Source of the DNA: Rubneribacter badeniensis
Lineage (GTDB): Bacteria > Actinomycetota > Coriobacteriia > Coriobacteriales > Eggerthellaceae
Direction of reading: 5' to 3'
Assembly (NCBI RefSeq): GCF_002899695.1
Contig: NZ_PPEL01000018.1
Location: 1 to 41,840 of the forward strand
DNA: 41,840 bases
The position numbers and the translations under genes are program-made. The notes under the pieces were generated by a model. It ran no database searches. It was not told where the DNA came from and saw nothing but the letters and a program-made list of their open reading frames with translations. This document shows, in pieces, positions 16,618-24,480 of this stretch; positions within the stretch are counted from its first letter, which is position 1, and each line of letters begins with the position of its first letter.

Positions 16618-18135
16618 ATGGTCAAGGCTATGACGCGTCGCATGTTTGTCGGAGCCGCGACAGGCGTTGGTTTGCTTGCGCTCGGGGGGCTTGCGGGCTG
16701 CGCACCTCAGGAAAGTGCCGAGACGGGTTCCTCTGCGCAGGGAACATGGGATGAAGAGGTTGATCTGCTGATCGCGGGTTGCGGTGGAGCTGGCATGGCG
16801 TGCGCCATCGAGGCGAAAGACAGCGGCGTTGAGAATGTCCTCATTGTGGAAAAGATGCCGCAGACGGGCGGCACCACGACGCTTTCCCAAGGCATGATCG
16901 CCGGATATGACACCAAGCTCCAAAAGGAGCAGGGCGTGTCGCTGACGTACGATGAGATGTACGCAAATCTGATGAATAACGCTTCGTACCATTTGGACCC
17001 CCTGTTGACGAAGATCACGGTGGAATCGTGCGGCCAGACGATCGATTGGCTGGCTGATCGTGTGAAGGTTCCTTTTACGGACAAGCTTGTGACCACGTAC
17101 GGACCGCTGCCCATGATGCACGTGGTAGAGGATGGCGGCATGGGATTCAGCAAAGCCTTTACAGCTGTTCTTGAAGAATTGGGTGTAGAAGTGCGCATCA
17201 ACACGCGACTCATGCGCATCGTGACGAACGCCGATGGGAGCGTAGCCGGTGTCGAAGTGGACGAGGACGGCAAAACGGTGCGCATAGGTGCGCGGGCCGT
17301 TATGGTGGCGACTGGCGGATACGCGCACAATCCTGAATTGGCCGCACGTCTTGACCCTGAGAAAGCGGGAACGTTCGGCATTGGCAACATCGCATGCGAG
17401 GGCGACGGTCTGATCGCCGCGTCGAACGTTGGTGCGGGGTTATCTCACACCAATGATATGATGTGCGTGCTGAAAGACTATACGATCATGAGCGAGCATG
17501 ATGGCACGTCTGCTTCTGCCAACGTCAACGGATTCACCAACCTCGAGAACATGATCTTGGTAGGAGCCGGAGGAAGGCGGTTCTGCAACGAAGGAGGCAA
17601 GGGGTATATGAGCCAAGCGCTCAATGAACCCGTTTTCGACCAAATGCACCGTGACGGCAAAGGGTACGTTTGGATGATCTCGGATCAGGCGACCGTTGAC
17701 GCGACCGAGGGAAAAACCCATCGTGGCGAGGACCTTTCGTATCTTACGGGTTCTGATGTCGTTGAATTCGCGCGAGCGCTTGAGGTGGATGCCGATGCGC
17801 TCGGGACTACCATCGACGAATACAACGCTGCGGTTGATGCCGGTGTGGACAGAGAGTTCGGTCGGTTCCCCACTGCCAAGCTCGTTGCGCCCTTCGTTGC
17901 GCTTCCTGTGGTGCCATGCGAGATCATCACGTACGGAGGGCTGATGCGAAACGAGAACGCCGAAGTCATTCGTGCCGATGGGACGGCTATTCCCGGCTTG
18001 TACACCGGAGGAGAAGCCAGCTGCAACTCCGCCTACATGGGATTCACCTTGTCGAATTGCTTTACGTGGGGGCGCAGAGCCGGTGCGAGTGCTGCTCGAT
18101 ATCTGGGAGTCGCAGGGTCGGAAGCCGTAGAATAA
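16618..18135 (+). CDS. Tat-exported FAD-dependent fumarate reductase-like flavoprotein 2
   Basis: The product is 505 aa. The ATG at 16618 is chosen for AAGGAGGT at 16603-16610. Twin arginines (R7-R8, TRRMFVGA) and lipobox LAGC (Cys28) indicate an exported lipoprotein. The FAD dinucleotide motif GCGGAG is at 54-59, with TGGTTTLSQGMIA after it. The C-terminal IPGLYTGGEASCNSAYMG is the usual end of FAD_binding_2 reductases. No cytochrome or FMN-binding domain is attached. It is divergent from LuxR regulator 4. The substrate is unknown; a specific enoate or similar electron acceptor is likely. A terminator hairpin follows at 18193. Confidence 0.9.
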   Translation: MVKAMTRRMFVGAATGVGLLALGGLAGCAPQESAETGSSAQGTWDEEVDLLIAGCGGAGMACAIEAKDSGVENVLIVEKMPQTGGTTTLSQGMIAGYDTKLQKEQGVSLTYDEMYANLMNNASYHLDPLLTKITVESCGQTIDWLADRVKVPFTDKLVTTYGPLPMMHVVEDGGMGFSKAFTAVLEELGVEVRINTRLMRIVTNADGSVAGVEVDEDGKTVRIGARAVMVATGGYAHNPELAARLDPEKAGTFGIGNIACEGDGLIAASNVGAGLSHTNDMMCVLKDYTIMSEHDGTSASANVNGFTNLENMILVGAGGRRFCNEGGKGYMSQALNEPVFDQMHRDGKGYVWMISDQATVDATEGKTHRGEDLSYLTGSDVVEFARALEVDADALGTTIDEYNAAVDAGVDREFGRFPTAKLVAPFVALPVVPCEIITYGGLMRNENAEVIRADGTAIPGLYTGGEASCNSAYMGFTLSNCFTWGRRAGASAARYLGVAGSEAVE

Positions 18136-18192
18136 GGCTCGTCTGATACTGGCGGCTTTCGAGGCGCAGCAGCGAAGATCGTCCACGATTGG

Positions 18193-18218
18193 AGGAGGGG
18201 GTCATGAGACCCCCTCCT
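18193..18218 (+). terminator. Terminator of FAD reductase 2
   Basis: An 11-bp perfect stem AGGAGGGGGTC/GACCCCCTCCT has an ATGA loop, 57 bp after the stop codon, and is followed by ACTTCGTTT. It is the best intrinsic-terminator candidate in this part of the window. Confidence 0.7.
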
Positions 18219-18333
18219 ACTTCGTTTGCTAAGCTCCATGGTGTGGGCGAAGCCGGGTCTCGCGATAGGGGGGGATGAAGCCGGGCCTTGTAGCAGAGGG
18301 GCGAGACCGAGTTTGTGCTCGGGGGCGGGCGAA

Positions 18334-18496
18334 TCCGGGTCTCGTGGCGGGTTTTGATGGAAATCCGCGTTTCGTCCCGCCGCGTGTCCCAAGGCGGGCG
18401 TTGCCGACCAGGGGATATGCGAAGCTCTTGCCGCATGGGCGATCAAAACGCCGGGGCCAATGACGGTTTTCCGCCAAAACCTGCCAAAAAGCCGGG
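18334..18496. repeat. Intergenic inverted-repeat element, type B copy 2
   Basis: This is a near-identical copy of the 14548 element in the same orientation. Terminal repeats: left 18334-18366, right 18465-18496. Upstream (18236-18333) are degenerate copies of GCGAA-CCGGGTCTCG, as before copy 1. The right end abuts the G12 tract. The rest of 18136-18544 holds only the terminator at 18193 and no gene. Confidence 0.75.
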
Positions 18497-18505
18497 GGGG
18501 GGGGG
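18494..18505. repeat. G12 homopolymer tract
   Basis: Twelve G in a row join the right end of the type B element, about 40 bp beyond the 3' end of the VapD-like gene. It is non-coding. Slippage here would not alter a protein. Confidence 0.85.
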
Positions 18506-18544
18506 TGGCAGTGCGGCTTACTGGCGGTAGCGACGGCGTTGGCG

Positions 18545-18895
18545 TCAGATGCAGGAGCGCTGCCGCAGACGGCGAGCGTGTCGGCGCACGATAGCATCCA
18601 TGTCGTACTCTTCGCCGATGTTGGTGACGTCGAAGGTGCTCGTGCAGTCGAGGAGCCATTCGTGCGTTTCGTACAATCGCGAAGCCAAGACGATGGCCTC
18701 GAGGTCGGTCAGCGCCGAGGTCGAGCGGTAGCCGGAACCTTGCCGATGCTCGAACCCATGCTCCGAGAGAAAAGCGCCGATCTGCCGATAGGCTTTGCGG
18801 CGACCGGGTTCGCCGAACGCTTTGCGCAGCTCGTTTGTGCGCAGGTCGAAGTTGACGGCCTTGTGGTGCCTTATCGAGCGCGCTGGACGGATCAT
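18545..18895 (-). CDS. VapD-like endoribonuclease/toxin
   Basis: The product is 116 aa. The segment KAVNFDLRTNELRKAFGEP, then RRKAYRQIGAFLSEHGFEHRQGSGY, matches the VapD pattern: a first strand with Asp, a YxxIxxFL-E-GF helix and a QGS-Y strand of a Cas2-like ferredoxin fold. VapD proteins are purine-preferring mRNA nucleases, some in toxin-antitoxin modules. The family's usual length is about 90-100 aa, so there is a short N-terminal extension and an Arg-rich tail (RRHARRLRQR). The start lies 1 nt past the stop of the acidic gene upstream, with no RBS of its own, implying translational coupling. Assignment rests on motif pattern only. Confidence 0.65.
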   Translation of the reverse strand: MIRPARSIRHHKAVNFDLRTNELRKAFGEPGRRKAYRQIGAFLSEHGFEHRQGSGYRSTSALTDLEAIVLASRLYETHEWLLDCTSTFDVTNIGEEYDMDAIVRRHARRLRQRSCI

Positions 18896-18896
18896 G

Positions 18897-19220
18897 TCAG
18901 GCGGTCTTTCTGCGATTGCGAAGGAAGAACTCCTTCGCGTCCTCGACGCATGCGTCCTCCGGGTAATCGTCGCTGTTGTACCAGAGCCACGTGTCCACGT
19001 TGTCGAGGAACCAGTCGTAATCGCTGAGAATGAGCGCAGAACTCATGAATGCGACGAAGCCGTCTTCGTAGTCGTTGGGATAGTAGAAGCCGTTCTCTCC
19101 CTTCACCAATTTTCCTTCGTCCACAAGGATCTCGTCGATGAGGGCTTGCATTTTGTCGAGGTCGTGCATTCCCTCGCGGAGCACCTTCTCTTCGTCGAGC
19201 ACGATCTGCATCTTCTTCAT
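18897..19220 (-). CDS. Small acidic protein, putative partner/antitoxin of VapD-like protein
   Basis: The product is a 107-aa acidic protein. The ATG at 19218-19220 follows GGGAGGC. It is rich in Asp/Glu with aromatic clusters (YDWFLDNVDTWLWY). I do not recognise a family. It is co-transcribed with the VapD-like gene (1-nt gap) from a near-consensus promoter at 19249-19277. Its position first in the operon and its acidity fit an antitoxin for a basic RNase, but this is inference. Confidence 0.7.
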   Translation of the reverse strand: MKKMQIVLDEEKVLREGMHDLDKMQALIDEILVDEGKLVKGENGFYYPNDYEDGFVAFMSSALILSDYDWFLDNVDTWLWYNSDDYPEDACVEDAKEFFLRNRRKTA

Positions 19221-19248
19221 GGCTGCCTCCCTTGCGTTGCTCGCCTCC

Positions 19249-19277
19249 AGTATACGGCGGGTCGTCCAGCGGAACAA
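19249..19277 (-). promoter_or_regulatory. Promoter of the acidic/VapD-like operon
   Basis: On the minus strand TTGTTC (19277-19272) and TATACT (19254-19249) are separated by exactly 17 bp. The predicted transcript starts about 22 nt before the ATG at 19220. It is one of the clearest promoters in the window. An inverted repeat CGGAACC-GATGC-GGTTCCG (19305-19323) lies just upstream and could be an operator. Confidence 0.65.
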
Positions 19278-19589
19278 TCCACGGAAGTTCTCCGAATGTT
19301 CGCACGGAACCGATGCGGTTCCGACGCGGACCCAGCGCGTTTCCAGCGAGTCGCCAACACTCCTCCGGCGCAATCCTCGCGCGGCCCCAACGCGGCTCTG
19401 ACATCGATCCGCCAAAATCCCTACGCGCGCCCAGTGAGGATGTCGAAAAGCCCGCCCGTGCGGCAGCGTTCGATCGGCATCCAGCGGACGACTGCGCCGA
19501 TCCGTTCAACATCGCCGAGGCCATCGCGTCGGCCAACCTTGCTGCGCGTGCTCTGTGACGGCTCCTCCTTCCCTCCTTCCCTTCCTTTC

Positions 19590-19628
19590 GCAGCGCTGCC
19601 TTCCTCGAAGGCGGCGCTGCGGTACAAT
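19590..19628 (+). promoter_or_regulatory. Hairpin operator and -10 of the usp gene
   Basis: A 14-bp inverted repeat (19590-19603 with 19607-19620, 13 of 14 pairs, loop CTC) lies 2 bp upstream of TACAAT (19623-19628), covering where the -35 should be. The start codon is 51 bp downstream. The dyad could be a repressor or activator site. Confidence 0.5.
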
Positions 19629-19678
19629 AGGGATGGAACGCGGCGGCGCAAGGCTGCCGGCCAACGAAAGGAGCGGAC

Positions 19679-20122
19679 ATGGCACAGCGGTACACGCGTA
19701 TTTTTGCAGCGCTCGACGGAGCGTCGACGCAGGAGGCGGTGGCTGAACGCGCGGTGGCGCTGGCGGCCGACGATCACGCGGAGCTTGTGTTCGGGCATGT
19801 CATCGATTCGGTTCCCTACGAAGCATCCGGCGTCGATTTCGAGGCGCTGTGCGCGGAGGGCAAGAAGCGCATCGAGGCCGATCTTGCCGACATCCTGGCC
19901 GAAGCGCGTGCCAACGCCGACATCCCGTCGGTGGAGCTGATCGTGCGGGCGGGCCGTATCACCGACACGCTCGGACACCAACTCATTGAGCCAGCGCAGC
20001 CCGACCTCGTCATCTGCGGCGAGCGCGGCCTGTCAAACATCAAGTACGCCTTCGTGGGCAGCGTGTCCACGTTCCTCATCCGTTCCATGCGCTGCGACGT
20101 GCTCGTGGTGAAACAAGATTGA
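19679..20122 (+). CDS. Universal stress protein (UspA family)
   Basis: This 147-aa single Usp domain has the nucleotide-binding signature G-E-R-G-L-x(8)-G-S-V-S (residues about 119-133), of the ATP-binding GxxG-x9-G(S/T) type. The first strand IFAALDGASTQEAV fits as well. Usp proteins are cytoplasmic dimers linked to survival under starvation or oxidant stress. AAAGGAG precedes the ATG. It appears monocistronic with a palindrome over its promoter. Confidence 0.92.
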   Translation: MAQRYTRIFAALDGASTQEAVAERAVALAADDHAELVFGHVIDSVPYEASGVDFEALCAEGKKRIEADLADILAEARANADIPSVELIVRAGRITDTLGHQLIEPAQPDLVICGERGLSNIKYAFVGSVSTFLIRSMRCDVLVVKQD

Positions 20123-20261
20123 CGCGCCTGCTTTCGTACGTGCAGTGCCCGATTGTTCGCGAGTCGTTTCCTGCGGCCTTGCAGATCGAAGCGCGCAGGA
20201 TCCGATTTGGGTGTTCGGCATCGTCGGATAGCGTGGGAAGATGCGAGGAGGCTTGAGCCCT

Positions 20262-21140
20262 GTGGGGGAGTTCGGCATCGGCCGCATGGCCGAATTGAAC
20301 TGCGTGTCTGAGAAAGCGTTGCGGCTCTATCATCAGAAGGGGCTGCTCAATCCCGTTCGCATCGACGAGGCCACGGGGTATCGCTACTACTCCTACGAGC
20401 AGTGCTCGACGGTGGACATGATCCAGCAGCTGCAGAGCGTCGGCGCGTCGCTCGACGATATCAAACGCCTTCTTGATGGGCGGGATCCTTCCAAACTCGC
20501 CGAGATGTTGGAGGTCCGGCTGGCCTCCATCGACGCCGAGTTGCGGCAGTTGGGCATGGCGCGTCAGAACGCGTTGCAGCTGCTCGAAAGCTATCGGGTG
20601 TTCCAAGATCGTCCTTTGTGCAACCAGGTGATACTTGAGCATATTGCAGAGCGGAAGCTTGTGACGTTCGGCATATTCAATCCTCGCTCGCTAAGGCTTG
20701 TCGATGACACCGAGTCCTTCCTGCAAGAATGGGAGATCAACTTGCGGCTCACGAAGCGCCACATGCGCGATGCCGGCATGCCCCTGTCTCTGTTTCATCG
20801 GGTGGGCTGCCGGATAGCGCGGGCCGATCTGGTTCGACGGGACTTTCGCCTGGATGCGTCGTTCGTGTTTTTGGACGACGAGACTGCCGGGATGGTCGAA
20901 GGGGTGGAAACGCTTCCCGCAGGCACGTTCCTCACCTTGTACAAGGCTCGCTACACCGATGAGAATGGGCTCAACGCCGAGATGGTCGGGCTGAGCGAAA
21001 TGCTCGATTTCGCGGAAGAGCGAGGGTTTGAGGTCGCAGGCGACTACTACGGAGAGATAGTGGCCGAAACGCCGGCCTTTCTATACGAGGGGCGCGAGAT
21101 GCTGTTCAAATTGCAGATACCGGTCGTGCTGGCTCACTGA
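20262..21140 (+). CDS. MerR-family transcriptional regulator with effector-binding domain
   Basis: The N-terminal winged helix FGIGRMAELNCVSEKALRLYHQKGLLNP, with GYRYYSYEQ, is a MerR DNA-binding domain. A coiled-coil dimerisation helix follows (about residues 75-115), then a GyrI/BmrR-like C-terminal domain of about 150 residues likely to bind a ligand. The product is 292 aa from GTG at 20262, which has GAGGAGG 10 bp upstream; an ATG at 20241 and a TTG at 20253 are in frame but badly spaced from that RBS. Its target is not obvious; these proteins typically activate promoters with 19-20 bp spacers. A GC-rich terminator overlaps its stop codon. Confidence 0.85.
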   Translation: MGEFGIGRMAELNCVSEKALRLYHQKGLLNPVRIDEATGYRYYSYEQCSTVDMIQQLQSVGASLDDIKRLLDGRDPSKLAEMLEVRLASIDAELRQLGMARQNALQLLESYRVFQDRPLCNQVILEHIAERKLVTFGIFNPRSLRLVDDTESFLQEWEINLRLTKRHMRDAGMPLSLFHRVGCRIARADLVRRDFRLDASFVFLDDETAGMVEGVETLPAGTFLTLYKARYTDENGLNAEMVGLSEMLDFAEERGFEVAGDYYGEIVAETPAFLYEGREMLFKLQIPVVLAH

Positions 21141-21186
21141 GCCCGCCCTCCCCCTCCTGCGAAGGCGAGAGGGGGGGGGCGGGCTC
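21139..21186. terminator. Bidirectional terminator with G9 tract
   Basis: GAGCCCGCCC (21139-21148) pairs with GGGCGGGCTC (21177-21186), extended by a C/T-rich and G/A-rich pairing that includes a G9 run (21171-21179). It lies between the convergent MerR and SUOX-like genes. Confidence 0.65.
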
Positions 21187-21196
21187 GAAGGTCGGC

Positions 21197-21475
21197 TCAC
21201 TGCGATTCGACGGTGACGCAGGCAGGTTGTGGAGTGACCCTCCCGTCGAGGCAGACGGCTCGCACCAGCAAGCGGTATCTGCCCTTCTCGGGCGGTGTGA
21301 AGGCAAACGACCAGTTCACATTGCAGTCGGGATCGGTATGCGGCGTGGCGAACGAAGTCCAGGTGCGCCCGTTGTCGCATGAGAACTGCAGGGCGGCGAT
21401 GGCTGCGCCGAAGTCCTGGGCGTATCCCTCGATCGTCACCGGCTGGCCGGCAGTGCCGCGCACCGTCCCTATCAT
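21197..21475 (-). CDS. Detached sulfite-oxidase dimerisation-type domain
   Basis: The product is 92 aa. It has an immunoglobulin-like Mo-co dimerisation domain (PF03404-like): V-I-E-G-Y-A--F then LQFSCDNGRTWTSF and the tail YRLLVRAVCLDGRVT. It aligns with the C-terminus of the fusion protein at 22319-23920 (MEFSMDGGATWTRF, YVLSIRSVTEDGRVT). Its ATG overlaps the stop of the upstream SUOX-like gene (ATGA), so it is translationally coupled or was split from it by a frameshift. There is no signal peptide of its own, which is hard to reconcile with independent export. Confidence 0.7.
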   Translation of the reverse strand: MIGTVRGTAGQPVTIEGYAQDFGAAIAALQFSCDNGRTWTSFATPHTDPDCNVNWSFAFTPPEKGRYRLLVRAVCLDGRVTPQPACVTVESQ

Positions 21476-22305
21476 CGCTCGCTGCTTCCGCTGAGAACCC
21501 CCACGTTGGGCAGATTCGCTGATTCTTGCGCGCCGGGCGCCGAGGGCGGGTGCTCTTCGTGCGTGATTTCAATGGACACGATGTCGCGCGCGAACGAGCG
21601 TGCGGACGTGGATCCGAGCCACAGTTGGTTGCCGCACCCCACGGCAGACGAGGCGTCCTCTCCGTTGATCGCGGTGACGATGATGCTGTAGCGTTGCGTG
21701 ACGTAGCTCAGCGGCAAAGACACGCGGAATCCGTCGCGCGACGTGAAGGTGATGGTGTTGGCGTCTTCGTGTGGCTCGGCCTCGTCGAGGAGCGCTGCGA
21801 GTCTGAAGCCCGAAACAGCGGCGTTGGCGCTTGCCCGACCGTCGGCTGGGTTGCCGCCGCATGTGCATCCCATGGTTTTCGCGATGGGCGCTTTCTCCTC
21901 GAAGTCCTCGACGGAGGCAGCGAACTCGTGCTCCACGTCGCCTCGGACGGCGATGACGGAGATAGCCGAGGTGTCGCGTTCGGCCCGATTCGCGCCGTCC
22001 GCGGCAATGCCGACGGCTGGGTCGGCACAGAGAAACGCCGAAGGGCGGTAGAGGATCTTTGAGAGCTCAGCATTGCTTGCCAGAGCGTCCTGATTCCACT
22101 CGAACGATCCCTGCACGTTGCTGATGGCGCGTTCGTTTGAAGCGCGCGCGGCGTCTTGCATCGCGACGCCGACCGGTAAGCTCGCCTCCGGTGCTTCGAG
22201 AAGGGCGGCGCTTGCCGGATTGGCTGCGGCGTTGGCGAACGGTCCGGCAGCTGCGATCAGCGAACCGCCGGCCGCAAGGGCGATCAGGCTCTTTCTTGTG
22301 CTCAT
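21472..22305 (-). CDS. Exported SUOX-like molybdopterin-binding protein lacking its C-terminal domain
   Basis: The product is 277 aa. The start at 22305 has AAAGGAGG just upstream, overlapping the preceding stop. A signal peptide (STRKSLIALAAGGSLIAAAG to ANA) is followed by a sulfite-oxidase-type molybdopterin domain (about 110-260). MGCTCGGNP sits at the place of the molybdenum-ligand cysteine, and SGFRLAALLDEA is the family's G--L-dLL motif. The protein ends right after a PNVG motif where the paralogous fusion (22319) continues into the dimerisation domain, which here is a separate overlapping cistron. It could be a natural split or a frameshifted gene. Likely substrate type: sulfite or another oxo-transfer substrate. 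Confidence 0.75.
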   Translation of the reverse strand: MSTRKSLIALAAGGSLIAAAGPFANAAANPASAALLEAPEASLPVGVAMQDAARASNERAISNVQGSFEWNQDALASNAELSKILYRPSAFLCADPAVGIAADGANRAERDTSAISVIAVRGDVEHEFAASVEDFEEKAPIAKTMGCTCGGNPADGRASANAAVSGFRLAALLDEAEPHEDANTITFTSRDGFRVSLPLSYVTQRYSIIVTAINGEDASSAVGCGNQLWLGSTSARSFARDIVSIEITHEEHPPSAPGAQESANLPNVGVLSGSSER

Positions 22306-22318
22306 GGTGCGGCCTCCT

Positions 22319-23920
22319 TTAGTGCGACTTTGCATTGAACAGCACTTCGATCGGCTCTTCGGTGACACGCCCGTCTTCGGTGACTGAGCGAATGGAAAGC
22401 ACATAGGCCGAATCGGTTTCCGGGGTGTAAGAGAAATGCCAGATGACCCACTGATCTTTCGTGGCGTCGGGCGTGTCGAAACGTGTCCAGGTCGCCCCTC
22501 CGTCCATCGAGAATTCCATCGCTATGATGTTCTCGTCCCACGCAGTGGCGTAGCCGGTGAATTCAAACGGCGCTCCCGTCTCCACGATCTGGCCTTCTTC
22601 AAAATCGAACAGGCCGACGTTGGGTTTGTTCTGATACCCGTTTTCGTCGGTGAAGGGCCAGCCGGTGGGCGTGTAGGTGTTGCCGTCGCCGGATTCTTTC
22701 GGCCAGCCGTTCCACTCGTGGAGCGATGCGGCCTCTTCCTGCGTGTTCACGACGATGTCCGACACCTCTTTGACGCTTGCGGGCGCTCCCGATCCGGGAA
22801 CAATGAGCTGCATGGGGTAGCCGTGCTTCCACGACAACTTCTCTCCATCGATCTCGTAGGCGAGGTAAGCTTCCGTGAAGTTGGACATCTGCACGGATTC
22901 GGTGAAGCCGTCGGGCGCCATGGTGGTGAACGCGCCTGCATCGGGGCTGATGCCGGCCTCTTCGAACAACGCGCTCAGGGGGATGGCCGTGTACAGGCAG
23001 TTTCCGAGCAGCGGGCCGCCTGTGGGGTTCAGTGTGCAGTGCAGCGTGAAGGGGACTTCGACGCTTTCGAACGTCTCGATGAGCTGGGGCAGGGTGTAGG
23101 TGATCTCGTGATCGACCGCTCCGCTGATCGTGATGGTCCAGTTGTCGAACATCTCCTGATCGAGCGGCTTGTCGTCGGTCGTGTTCTCGGTGCGCAGGTA
23201 GTCGAGGTCGAAATAGTTCCATCCGAAGTCGAAAAGGTCTGACGCTGGTATGAGCTTGTCCTGGTCGTAAGAGAATTCTCCCGTCGCGTTGGCGATGGGC
23301 GTGATGCCGCGCAGCTGGTCGTGCTTGGCTTCATCCCACAACTGCATGCCGTCTCCGCTGCCGGTGCCCACGTGGCAGTTCCAGCATTCGGCCTTTTCCG
23401 AGGTGTTGTGAATGCCGTGGATGAGCGATCCGAACGATTCTTGATTCGTAAGGTAGCCGTAGCCGTAGGTGTGGCAGTCCTTGCACATTTGCACGGTCGT
23501 TTGAATTCCGAAGGGGTTGCGCAAATCGACATGAGGGTACGTCATGGCGGCGAGCGTTTCTGCCAAGTCGTCGTGGCAGGCGTTGCATCCTTTCTCGTCC
23601 GCTTTCAGATAATAGGTGTTGTAGGGCACGTTGTTCTCGGGCAGATGATAGGTGTACGAGCTGTCCAAGGCGGTCGTGACCTCTCCTTCGGTGGGCGTGC
23701 GTTGGACGAGCGTTCCGTCTTCGCGCTCTTTGACGATGGGGTTGTACGGGTCGGACTCGATGATGCTGACGGTTGACGCCGCCGCCGATAGTCCGGTCGT
23801 CGTTTCTCCTTCGTCGGTCTGACCGGGAGATGCTTGCTGCGGCGCGCAGCTCACGCAGACGGTGAGCAGGGTCACTCCCGCAATCGATCCCAGTGCGATG
23901 CGCGACTTGGCAAAGCCCAT
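22319..23920 (-). CDS. Triheme cytochrome c / sulfite-oxidase-like fusion protein
   Basis: The product is 533 aa. The start at 23920 follows AGGAGGAA. A Sec signal (residues 1-25, possible lipidation at VSC) is followed by a heme domain with three CxxCH sites: CNACH (112-116), CKDCH (146-150) and CWNCH (179-183). A SUOX-type molybdopterin domain (about 258-430) follows, with Cys295 (LHCTLNPTGG) at the molybdenum-ligand position. The C-terminal dimerisation-type domain is about 445-533. This order would allow direct electron transfer between molybdenum and hemes outside the cell. It could act as a sulfite dehydrogenase or as a reductase fed by cytochromes; the direction cannot be told. It leads a three-cistron operon with the split SUOX-like protein. 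Confidence 0.85.
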   Translation of the reverse strand: MGFAKSRIALGSIAGVTLLTVCVSCAPQQASPGQTDEGETTTGLSAAASTVSIIESDPYNPIVKEREDGTLVQRTPTEGEVTTALDSSYTYHLPENNVPYNTYYLKADEKGCNACHDDLAETLAAMTYPHVDLRNPFGIQTTVQMCKDCHTYGYGYLTNQESFGSLIHGIHNTSEKAECWNCHVGTGSGDGMQLWDEAKHDQLRGITPIANATGEFSYDQDKLIPASDLFDFGWNYFDLDYLRTENTTDDKPLDQEMFDNWTITISGAVDHEITYTLPQLIETFESVEVPFTLHCTLNPTGGPLLGNCLYTAIPLSALFEEAGISPDAGAFTTMAPDGFTESVQMSNFTEAYLAYEIDGEKLSWKHGYPMQLIVPGSGAPASVKEVSDIVVNTQEEAASLHEWNGWPKESGDGNTYTPTGWPFTDENGYQNKPNVGLFDFEEGQIVETGAPFEFTGYATAWDENIIAMEFSMDGGATWTRFDTPDATKDQWVIWHFSYTPETDSAYVLSIRSVTEDGRVTEEPIEVLFNAKSH

Positions 23921-24480
23921 GGTTCCTCCTATCTTCGTTTTTGGTCCCGTCCTGACGACCCGGCGACTTTGCCGCTGCACGGCGTCCCCGTGCCGGTTCG
24001 TCTTTGCGAGCGTACTGCTTGACCCAAGGTGAGACTCAAGACTTCTCGTCCCGGAGACGGAGGTTTGTTTTTCGCGATGCGGGGCATTCGGGAGAGGAAA
24101 CGCCCCTCTTTTTCGGCCGAATCCCGTCGAAGTCGAAGGCTGATGTCCTCAAATGGGTATAAAGATCTGTCCCAGGGGAAGACTTTTTGGAGGGGGAGGG
24201 AGCTTTGCGCAAAACGTGCTGCGGGTCGACTCGCTTCGACGGGGCGAGATGAATGCGAAACTCGTTCCGGTTTCTCGCCACTCCCATGAAAGGGCTCGTT
24301 TCGCCGTCTGCTTTCTAGGATGCATGGCGTGCTGTCGTCTCCGTTGCTTTTCGGGTTGTCTTCCGCGGGTGACCCTTCCTCTCTTCGAGTTGCGTTTCGC
24401 CCCGAAACCTCTGCCGCTTCGGCCCGTTTGTGCTACCCTGATGCAACGACACAACCGCTGGCGACGAGGAGTGATGCTGC
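23921..24480. other. Divergent intergenic region, cytochrome-SUOX operon / aminotransferase
   Basis: 560 bp without a gene. TGC-TACCCT (24431-24439) is a plausible extended -10 for the aminotransferase, 42 bp before its ATG. Two weak 7-3-7-like sequences (24102-24118 and about 24144-24160) resemble the operators elsewhere but lack a -10 at the expected distance. Nothing else stands out. Confidence 0.45.

Larger units (their letters stand above)
19221..19678. other. Intergenic region between VapD-like operon and usp gene
   Basis: 458 bp with divergent promoters at each end and no gene. The middle is GC-rich with degenerate GCGCGG/CCAACGCG repeats. It includes the inverted repeats at 19305-19323 and 19590-19620. 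Confidence 0.5.

Noticed and set aside
24102-24160. Two 7-3-7-like sequences upstream of the cytochrome-SUOX operon
   Set aside because: One half-site of each is good (GAGGGGC and GAGGACA read toward the operon), but the partner halves are poor and no -10 occurs at the expected distance. Kept only as a weak possibility.
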